DNA from: a virus
Virus record (IMG/VR): IMGVR_UViG_3300033994_001756
Location: 108,254 to 172,253 of that record
Direction: 5' to 3' (one strand)
Length of the DNA stretch: 64,000 nt
The notes under the pieces were generated by a model. It worked only from the letters and a program-made list of their open reading frames with translations, had not been told where the DNA came from and searched no databases. Positions 7,720 to 14,164 of this stretch are shown here, one piece after another (positions within the stretch are counted from its first letter, which is position 1; each line of letters starts with the position of its first letter). The translations under genes and the position numbers were made by a program.

Positions 7720-8706
7720 TTAATTTCCTTGAAGAACATTATCTGCTGTAACGATTTCTGTTTCTGCAAATGACATTGTAACTTCATACGCAACTGGAGC
7801 TGGTCCACTCAATGCGTTGCCGGCAGTATTGATATGAGTAGCCCATACATTGTCTGGAGTATAATTAACCTGAATGTTCTTTAGAACACATGGTTTAATT
7901 TTTGGGAGTGATTGAATTGCTGTTTCAGTTCCAGCTTGCTTCCAGGTTAAATCAAATATGTTTGGGACAGTTAGCCATCTATCTTCTAATTTACTTATTA
8001 CTTGAATTGGAGAATTTAGTGCATCTTGAACTGGTCCAGTTCCACTATAATTTGGCAATGAATAATATCTGAGAGTTTTAATAATGTTATGAATTCTATT
8101 TTGTTCAGATGCATTTCTAGGAACTAACTTCCAGGAAAAGCTGAATTCTCTCATTGCAATTCCTTTGAATATTTGCTCAACATAAGGATTTAATACCTTT
8201 CCTCCAATACCACTTGTTAATGCTTCTGCAGGTGGGGCTCCTGGAATATTTGAAATTGCTTTCAAAATAAATTCTGGAGTTCCTGCACCCGCCATTTTAC
8301 TAATCAATGTTCCAATGTTTCCTGGGTCATTTATTGCGGCGCCAGCTAATATAGGTAGCATTTTACCTAGCATTCCAATATTTTCTGCCGACCAAGATAA
8401 CTGATCATTGTAATTAATATCATTGGGAACTGGTAGTAAAATTTTTGCTAATTTTTTATTTCTTGGTCTAGATCCTAGTGTACTATTTACTGCTTGCCAC
8501 CTACCAGTTTGTACTGTATCGCCACTTTGAATATCAGTAATAAATTGTAATGTAGCACTTCCACTAGCATCTTTTGCACTTGCAATAGGTACGTATTCCA
8601 TTACATTAATTTGAAGCATATCAAACATTTCATTTTTATCAGGCCAATATAAATCATCTCTATTGAGTATGTTTTGGGTATATCCTTTATTTACTGTAAC
8701 GGCCAT
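7720..8706 (-). CDS. 48: gp48-like baseplate tail-tube cap
   Basis: A 328-residue protein close to T4 gp48 (364). The C-terminal 60 residues (KPCVLKNIQVNYTPDN, then PVAYEVTMSFAETEIVTADN) follow the T4 pattern of a tube-like beta domain ending in a short extension. A Gly/Ala-rich middle (residues about 95-150) is less ordered. gp48 caps the baseplate hub and with gp54 starts tail-tube polymerisation. It lies 12 bases upstream of gp53 on the minus strand. The start codon sits in ATATTTATGG, close to a divergent gp4 start at 8743, so the 36 bases between them must hold both promoters. Confidence 0.88.
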   Translation of the reverse strand: MAVTVNKGYTQNILNRDDLYWPDKNEMFDMLQINVMEYVPIASAKDASGSATLQFITDIQSGDTVQTGRWQAVNSTLGSRPRNKKLAKILLPVPNDINYNDQLSWSAENIGMLGKMLPILAGAAINDPGNIGTLISKMAGAGTPEFILKAISNIPGAPPAEALTSGIGGKVLNPYVEQIFKGIAMREFSFSWKLVPRNASEQNRIHNIIKTLRYYSLPNYSGTGPVQDALNSPIQVISKLEDRWLTVPNIFDLTWKQAGTETAIQSLPKIKPCVLKNIQVNYTPDNVWATHINTAGNALSGPAPVAYEVTMSFAETEIVTADNVLQGN

Positions 8707-8742
8707 AAATATTTTATGATAAGCCTTTTATAATAAGTATTT

Positions 8743-9180
8743 ATGAATACTCTAAAGGGAAAATTTACCCCAACGAATATTCGCAAATATAAAGGAGACT
8801 ATAGGAATATAATTTATAGGTCTTCCTGGGAATTAAAGTTTATGAAGTACTGTGATACTAGATCTAATGTATTAGAATGGGCATCAGAAGAATGTGTTAT
8901 TCCATATAGATCTCCATTAGATAATAAAATTCATAGATACTTTGTTGATTTTTATGCTAAAATTCAAGAAGCTGATGGCACTATCACTAAGTATTTGATT
9001 GAAATAAAACCCAGTAAACAAACAGTTCCACCAAAGAAACCTCAAAGACAAACTAAAAGTTATATCTATGAAGTGACTGAATACGTTAAGAATCAAGCTA
9101 AGTGGAAAGCTGCCAAAGAATTCTGTGATGATAGAATGTGGAAATTTAAAATTCTCACGGAATCGGAGCTAAAGGTATGA
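8743..9180 (+). CDS. 4: gp4-like head completion protein
   Basis: A 145-residue protein matching T4 gp4 (also called gp50/65), which completes DNA-filled heads before tail joining. It has a PD-(D/E)XK/TnsA-like nuclease fold. Visible are SSWELKFMKYCD (with catalytic-type Glu), HRYFVDFYAKI (Asp) and YLIEIKPSKQ (E-x-K), in the usual order. The nuclease-like core suggests end trimming of packaged DNA, but activity is unproven. The TGA stop overlaps the next start by 4 bases. Confidence 0.9.
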   Translation: MNTLKGKFTPTNIRKYKGDYRNIIYRSSWELKFMKYCDTRSNVLEWASEECVIPYRSPLDNKIHRYFVDFYAKIQEADGTITKYLIEIKPSKQTVPPKKPQRQTKSYIYEVTEYVKNQAKWKAAKEFCDDRMWKFKILTESELKV

Positions 9181-9740
9181 GAAGAGAAGTATCAGCTAGA
9201 ACAAAAAATACGTCACCACTTAATATATTTGAACAGGTAGATGAAATAGCAAATAAAAAACGAAAAGGATTTCATGTCCTATCATATAGTTGGTATAAAG
9301 ATACTGTTGCTGAAGTTGCTAGAAAGAATGATATTTACAAAACATTAGTTACGCTTGATGAAACTCTCATTCCTTCTGGGGGAAATCTGTATTTGTTTGA
9401 GTATAAAGCAACTTGGGCTAGAAAACTTCCATATTATGATGAGTTTCCTTTAGTGTACATGTTACAGGGTGGGAGGAAATTTTTTGGAGCTAATCTTCAC
9501 TATTTAAATTATCCAACACGTTATAAAGTTCTACAGAGTATTATAGATGGACGACCAACAATTCCTAAGCAGTGCTTTCATAATTATGTTTATGAAGGTC
9601 TTGATACACCACTATTTAAAATAAATAGTGACGACTGGATGAAATCTATTTTTCTACCACTTGAAAGTTTTGTAAGTAGACAAGCAGGTTCATATAAGCA
9701 AGTTAGTAAATCCTTTGTCTGGGGAGACAGCCGTAAATGA
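9177..9740 (+). CDS. Virion assembly protein, possibly gp2-like DNA end protector
   Basis: A 187-residue protein with conserved aromatic blocks: FHVLSYSWYKDTVAEVARKN, LYLFEYKATWARKLPYYDEF and a C-terminal YVYEGL segment. Similar proteins in marine phages (an LPYYD-FPLV motif after a 'Y-x-F-x-Y' strand) are thought to be structural. In T4 gene 2 (DNA end protector) is next to gene 4, and this gene directly follows gp4 with a 4-base overlap, so gp2 is a reasonable guess. Length is shorter than T4 gp2 (274) and I cannot confirm it by sequence alone. Confidence 0.72.
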   Translation: MRREVSARTKNTSPLNIFEQVDEIANKKRKGFHVLSYSWYKDTVAEVARKNDIYKTLVTLDETLIPSGGNLYLFEYKATWARKLPYYDEFPLVYMLQGGRKFFGANLHYLNYPTRYKVLQSIIDGRPTIPKQCFHNYVYEGLDTPLFKINSDDWMKSIFLPLESFVSRQAGSYKQVSKSFVWGDSRK

Positions 9741-10570
9741 GCATCAATACTACTCCTACAAATTTTAAAGAGTTCAAAGGTTTTGTACAAAAGCATGGCT
9801 TTTCATTAAGTAACTTTTATGATGTGCAATTTTATCTTAGTAATGATTCTAGTAACTCTCAACTATTAAAAAATATATTTAATCTTGGGATGTCTGGTAA
9901 TCCAAATAATACCAGTGCGTCTTTTATGGAAGGACTTTTAAGATTGTATGCGGATGAATGTTCTATTCCTGGATACTCAATTTCAACTGGAGATTATAGA
10001 ATAACCAATACTCCATCAATGAAATATGCATACGGTATAGTAAACAATGAAATCACAATATCATTTATTTTAGATGCAGATGCTGAGATCAGAAGAATAT
10101 TTGATGCCTGGGGTAATTATATTTACGGTAGTGTTTCATTGGCAGGAGGAGTTGTATCAAATACTAATTTGAATTTTACTACTAAAATAGATCTTGGAAG
10201 AACTAGATATCGTGATGATTATGTAACAGATATTGTTGTGGCTAAATTGGAAAGACATAGAAGCAGTAAGAAAAATACTAGACCACGAGTTACTAATATT
10301 GATTCACAACGTAACTTCTATGATAACAAACAAATTATACCAGATTATAATGGACCACTTCTTCCTGGATTTGGAAAACCATTTTACACATATTCAGTTA
10401 GGCTGAGGAATTGTTTTCCTACCACTATCTCTTCAATTCCATTGTCCAGTGGATCTTCTCAGTTAGTTAGAGTGCAGGTAACATTTGAATATGAACTTGC
10501 AGTGCCATCATCTCAAACTGCAGGTGGAAGTGTTCTGGAAGCATCAAACTGGTTACAGATAACTAACTAA
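9737..10570 (+). CDS. 54: gp54-like baseplate tail-tube initiator
   Basis: A 277-residue tube-like protein (T4 gp54 is 320). The N-terminal FKEFKGFVQKHGFSLSNFYD segment precedes the domain. A central IPGYSIST, then EITISFILDAD, and a C-terminal CFPTTISSIPL followed by VQVTFEYEL match the tail-tube/initiator beta-sandwich pattern of gp54. gp54 sits on the gp48/hub top and nucleates gp19 tube polymerisation. It overlaps the upstream gene by 4 bases. Confidence 0.78.
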   Translation: MSINTTPTNFKEFKGFVQKHGFSLSNFYDVQFYLSNDSSNSQLLKNIFNLGMSGNPNNTSASFMEGLLRLYADECSIPGYSISTGDYRITNTPSMKYAYGIVNNEITISFILDADAEIRRIFDAWGNYIYGSVSLAGGVVSNTNLNFTTKIDLGRTRYRDDYVTDIVVAKLERHRSSKKNTRPRVTNIDSQRNFYDNKQIIPDYNGPLLPGFGKPFYTYSVRLRNCFPTTISSIPLSSGSSQLVRVQVTFEYELAVPSSQTAGGSVLEASNWLQITN

Positions 10571-10578
10571 CCTAAATA
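10571..10578 (+). promoter_or_regulatory. Late-promoter-like box before gp26
   Basis: CCTAAATA lies 28 bases upstream of the gp26 ATG, in a 35-base gap between gp54 and gp26. It resembles the T4/cyanophage late -10 box TATAAATA (6-7 of 8). A sigma70-like TATAGT at about 10591 is a second possibility. Confidence 0.45.
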
Positions 10579-10605
10579 AATTGAGATTATGTTATAGTAT
10601 ACACT

Positions 10606-11316
10606 ATGCCTTTACCTAAAATTGTAACTCCGACGTATGAATTGCGTTTACCATCAACTGATCAATTAATTAAATATAGACCATTTCTAGTAAAAGAAGA
10701 AAAAGTTCTTCTGATGGCGATGGAATCTGAAGATGAATCTCAGATGATTAATGCAGTGAAAACCATCCTAAGAAATTGCATTAACTCTAAAATTAAAGTT
10801 GATGACCTAGCAGTATTTGATATCGAATATTTGTTCCTCAATATTCGTGCTAAGTCTGTGGGAGAACAAATCGAACTCAACATCACTTGCCCAGATGATG
10901 GGGAAACTACAGTTCCACTAGAGATTAATGTTGAGGATATTCAGATTCAAAAGTCTGAAGATCATTCTAGAATTATTTCATTGAATGATACTATTTCTGT
11001 TGTAATGAAATACCCTAGTATGGAAATGTTTGTTAAGTCAAACTTTACAGCTAGTGTAAAAACTGAAGACGTATTTGAGATTGCTGCATCTTGCATTGAA
11101 CAAGTTGTAGAAGGGGAAGATGTTTATGAAACCAAGAGTTTCTCTAAAAAAGAAATTAACGATTTCCTTGATAGCTTAGATACTGCACAGTTTTTACTGA
11201 TTCAAAAATTCTTTGAGACTATGCCAAAGCTATCTCATACAGTTAAGGTTACTAACCCAGTAACAAATGTAGAAAGTGATGTGGTACTAGAAGGTCTTGC
11301 AGCTTTTTTCGCATAG
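10606..11316 (+). CDS. 26: gp26-like baseplate hub assembly chaperone (0-frame product)
   Basis: A 236-residue protein matching gp26 (T4_baseplate chaperone family). It has a conserved N-terminal YELRLPSTDQLIKYRPFLVK followed by EEKVLLMAMES, a CPDD-type strand pair (ITCPDDGETTVPLEINVEDI), and a C-terminal helical part. gp26 helps assemble the central hub (gp27, gp5, tape measure) and is homologous in role to tail assembly chaperones of other tailed phages. The last codons contain a slippery heptamer, and the next 62 codons are open in the -1 frame (see separate entries), so this gene probably makes two products as lambda G/GT does. Confidence 0.88.
   Translation: MPLPKIVTPTYELRLPSTDQLIKYRPFLVKEEKVLLMAMESEDESQMINAVKTILRNCINSKIKVDDLAVFDIEYLFLNIRAKSVGEQIELNITCPDDGETTVPLEINVEDIQIQKSEDHSRIISLNDTISVVMKYPSMEMFVKSNFTASVKTEDVFEIAASCIEQVVEGEDVYETKSFSKKEINDFLDSLDTAQFLLIQKFFETMPKLSHTVKVTNPVTNVESDVVLEGLAAFFA
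11304..11310 (+). other. Probable -1 ribosomal frameshift site in gp26
   Basis: T-TTT-TTC fits the X-XXY-YYZ rule read in the gp26 frame: a Phe codon in P and Phe in A slip to TTT-TTT with tRNA-Phe able to read both. The 0-frame stop TAG follows only one codon later (11314-11316). The -1 frame is open for 62 more codons. The stretch has no ATG, GTG or TTG near its beginning that could start it independently with a ribosome site. Confidence 0.7.
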
Positions 11317-11498
11317 CCCTAGCGCACGAATCGCTAGAAAATTACTTTAGAATTAATTTTATATTACTTCAACATCATAAGTGGTCTCTTTCCGAAATTG
11401 AATGTATGTTACCATGGGAAAGAGAAATTTATGTTCAGATGTTAGTTGACTATATTGAAGAGGAAAATAATAGAAACAGAACAACAACATCGTTGTAG
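11310..11498 (+). CDS. Frameshift extension of gp26 (gp51/GpT-like chaperone domain)
   Basis: In the -1 frame, 62 codons run from CGC 11310 to TAG 11496-11498. They encode a polar helical domain (AHESLENYFRINFILLQHHK, WSLSEIECMLPWEREIYVQM). The W-S-x-x-E-(I/L) ... P-W-E-R-E-x-Y pattern is the one seen in frameshifted tail assembly chaperones of many tailed phages. Fused to gp26 it would give a 297-residue protein. In T4 the hub assembly chaperone gp51 is a separate gene next to gp26; this domain may be its functional counterpart. The only in-frame ATG (near 11403) would give a 32-residue fragment missing the conserved helix start. It ends 4 bases before the tape-measure start. Confidence 0.7.
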   Translation, partial: RIALAHESLENYFRINFILLQHHKWSLSEIECMLPWEREIYVQMLVDYIEEENNRNRTTTSL

Positions 11499-11502
11499 TT
11501 AA

Positions 11503-14163
11503 ATGCCAGCCAGACAAACTCAGACATCATTTAGATCATTTTCTGAGTCACTCAGATCTAGAAGACTATCTCCAGTAAATCCATCTGCGATTACTGGAGG
11601 GAGAGTGTCTGGCGCAAATATTACAAAGAAAGAAGTAGAAGAATTCGGCCAGGTCAGAAAAATCCTTGGTGGATTATTAGCATTAGAGAAAAGATATTAT
11701 CAATTTTTAGGGGATAGGATTCTACATTTTGCTAAAGAAGACGAAAGAAATAAATTAAAGCAAGAAGAGTCTGAGCAAGAAAAGAAAAAGAAACTAGGAA
11801 AGGATAAAGAAAAGAACCCTGTTTTAGAAAAAGCAAAGTCTGATCTATCAATGATCGGAGGATTCTTCAAAAATCTTCTGAAGTTTTTCGTTGGGTATAA
11901 AGTTCTTGAGTGGGCATCCAAAAAAGAAAACATAAGCAAAATTCAAGACTTTGCCAATCTATTCATAACGTTATTTAAATTCATTAGTGCAGTCACCAAC
12001 TTTGGTGTTGATGTATTAATGAAAACTCTTACGGTTACTTCTAAAGTAATCAATGGAGTCTTTGATTTCATAGGAAAGGTAGCAGAATTTTTCAGCTTTA
12101 GTTGGCTGGGCGGTGGAGTAGAATGGCTATTATCCACCATTGAAAATGCTACTTCTGTTATTGCAAGTATTCCAAATGCAATTACATTAGCAGTAAAATT
12201 CATGACTGATTTGATTCCAAATTTCCTGGAATCAGTTTTAACCCAAGGACTATTTGGTAGCCAGAAAGAACTAGAAGGTCAGGCTGATCAAGCAGTAGAA
12301 GCAAAGAAACCAGCAGAACCACAGACTCCATCAACAGAATCTGATACTGGTAAAAAAGATCTAGGAGAAAAGGCAAAAGAATCACTTTCTAATATTGGAA
12401 AGAACATCCTGAAGACTCTGTTCCCAGGGATGGATGTTGCTGCGAATATTGGAGCCAAGATTGGTGGTTCTATTAAATCATTATTCAGTGGACCTAAAAC
12501 TCAAGAGTCTCTTCCTAAGTTAGCTAAGGGTGGTATCGTAACTAAACCAACTGAAGCGATTGTTGGTGAGGCAGGACCAGAAGCAATTCTTCCACTGGAT
12601 AAATTGGGATCATTTGGTATTGATGGCTTCAAGGCATCTACCAATAAGATGATTCCTAAATTCATGAAGCTATTGACTTTACCATTTAATATTGTTGGTG
12701 CAGGAATCGTAGCATTAATTTCATCTGCAGTATCTAAAATTCCTGGTGTAGGACAATTTATACTTCCACTGATTTCTAATATTGCATCTAGCTTTGGTTT
12801 GCCTGCAGGATTGGTTGCGGGAATGAGTAATTTTGTAGGTGGTGTTACATCTGCAATTTCTGGAGGACTTGGCAATGTAGCTGAATTATTTGGGAAGAAT
12901 GAAGTCAATATACGTCAGCAGAAAGGAGAAGAGTTTTCTCCAACCAATGATACTTCAGTTAAAGGATTACTTGGAAACATTCTTGGTGCTCTGATCAGCA
13001 AGCAAAAGAAAGCTGCCACCACACCTGGAACCACGCCTCCTCCACCCCCTTCCACCCCACCAGCCCCATCTGGAACCCCTTCTAGTGGCACTTCAGGGAG
13101 CACTCCTCCAGCTACTAAGCCGAGTTCCATATTCACGTATCCAACTCAAGGAGAGGGTGGTGTTCCTGGGCAAGGCGGTGGAGATAAAATTCCTGCATTG
13201 TTAGAACCTCAAGAGTATGTCCTGAATCGAAATGCTGTCAAGGGAATGGGTGGTCCAAAAGTATTAGATGCTATTAACTATGGAATGTATCCAAGATTTG
13301 GTAGTGGTGGTCCAAATGTTTCAACTAAAAAGTTTTTAAAGCTTGGTGGTGGATGGGCTCCTGTACCAGAAGATTCTTCTGGTGTATCGTTAGGCAGAGG
13401 AATGAGTTCACGACATGGCGGAACAGATATTCCAATGCCAGTAGGAACTCCGCTACTTGCACCTTTCGATGGAATGGTGAAAGAAACCGGAAAGAATCCT
13501 GATGGGTGGGGAAATTTCATGGTATTAAAAAGTTCCAATGGAGTTTATTCTCTGTTTGGACATGTAAGTGATTATTCTAAAAAGCAAGGTGAACAAATTA
13601 AAGCGGGTGAACAAGTTGCATTAAGTGGGCATCGACATGGAGGAGGAAGAAGTAGTGGACCACATTTACATTGGGAAATTGGTAGTTCTTGGAATGGAAC
13701 TATTGGTGGAAAGATAGATCCAATTAGTTGGTCCTCTGGCAAAGCTATTCCATCTGTAAGTGGAAAAACATCATCCAGAACTAATACAGACTCTCCTGAT
13801 GATTCCACAGAATCTACACCAACATTTACTGCTGAGATGGGAGCCAAAGCTGCTGAGCAGTTGGGCAAACTATTCCAGATGTTAAATGGTCCTGCACCCA
13901 CTACAGTCCCAGAAGTTACCACTCCGCAGACTCCTAAAATAACAACTGCAGTTTCTGGAAACTCCCAAAATCTACAGAGAGTTCAGAGAGAAAATCTAAA
14001 AGTTCAGGCTCAAGCTAAACAGCAAACTAAAGCTGGTGGTAATGTAATAACTCTAGGCGAGCCAAATAAAACTATTACAGAATCAAGATCTCAACCAATG
14101 ACATCTACATTAGGAGGCACAACTCCACCGAATTCATTAATCAATTATCCATTAGCACCATAA
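11503..14163 (+). CDS. Tape-measure/hub protein 1 with M23 peptidase domain
   Basis: An 886-residue tail-lumen protein. Residues 1-110 are charged, with a long coiled coil (EEFGQVRKILGGLLALEKRY, then EESEQEKKKKLGKDKEKN). At about 120-150 is a motif shared with the next gene (LKFFVGYKVLEWASKKENI). Gly/Ile/Ala-rich amphipathic helices follow, as in tape measures. A GGIVTKPTEAIVGEAGPEA repeat (shared with many tape measures) lies near 345. A Pro/Thr-rich linker leads to a LytM/M23 endopeptidase domain: H638 and D642 (RHGGTD), a GHVSDY strand, and HLH at 721-723 (SGPHLHWEI), all zinc ligands intact. The predicted role is setting tail length and cutting peptidoglycan at entry. Confidence 0.85.
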   Translation: MPARQTQTSFRSFSESLRSRRLSPVNPSAITGGRVSGANITKKEVEEFGQVRKILGGLLALEKRYYQFLGDRILHFAKEDERNKLKQEESEQEKKKKLGKDKEKNPVLEKAKSDLSMIGGFFKNLLKFFVGYKVLEWASKKENISKIQDFANLFITLFKFISAVTNFGVDVLMKTLTVTSKVINGVFDFIGKVAEFFSFSWLGGGVEWLLSTIENATSVIASIPNAITLAVKFMTDLIPNFLESVLTQGLFGSQKELEGQADQAVEAKKPAEPQTPSTESDTGKKDLGEKAKESLSNIGKNILKTLFPGMDVAANIGAKIGGSIKSLFSGPKTQESLPKLAKGGIVTKPTEAIVGEAGPEAILPLDKLGSFGIDGFKASTNKMIPKFMKLLTLPFNIVGAGIVALISSAVSKIPGVGQFILPLISNIASSFGLPAGLVAGMSNFVGGVTSAISGGLGNVAELFGKNEVNIRQQKGEEFSPTNDTSVKGLLGNILGALISKQKKAATTPGTTPPPPPSTPPAPSGTPSSGTSGSTPPATKPSSIFTYPTQGEGGVPGQGGGDKIPALLEPQEYVLNRNAVKGMGGPKVLDAINYGMYPRFGSGGPNVSTKKFLKLGGGWAPVPEDSSGVSLGRGMSSRHGGTDIPMPVGTPLLAPFDGMVKETGKNPDGWGNFMVLKSSNGVYSLFGHVSDYSKKQGEQIKAGEQVALSGHRHGGGRSSGPHLHWEIGSSWNGTIGGKIDPISWSSGKAIPSVSGKTSSRTNTDSPDDSTESTPTFTAEMGAKAAEQLGKLFQMLNGPAPTTVPEVTTPQTPKITTAVSGNSQNLQRVQRENLKVQAQAKQQTKAGGNVITLGEPNKTITESRSQPMTSTLGGTTPPNSLINYPLAP

Positions 14164-14164
14164 A

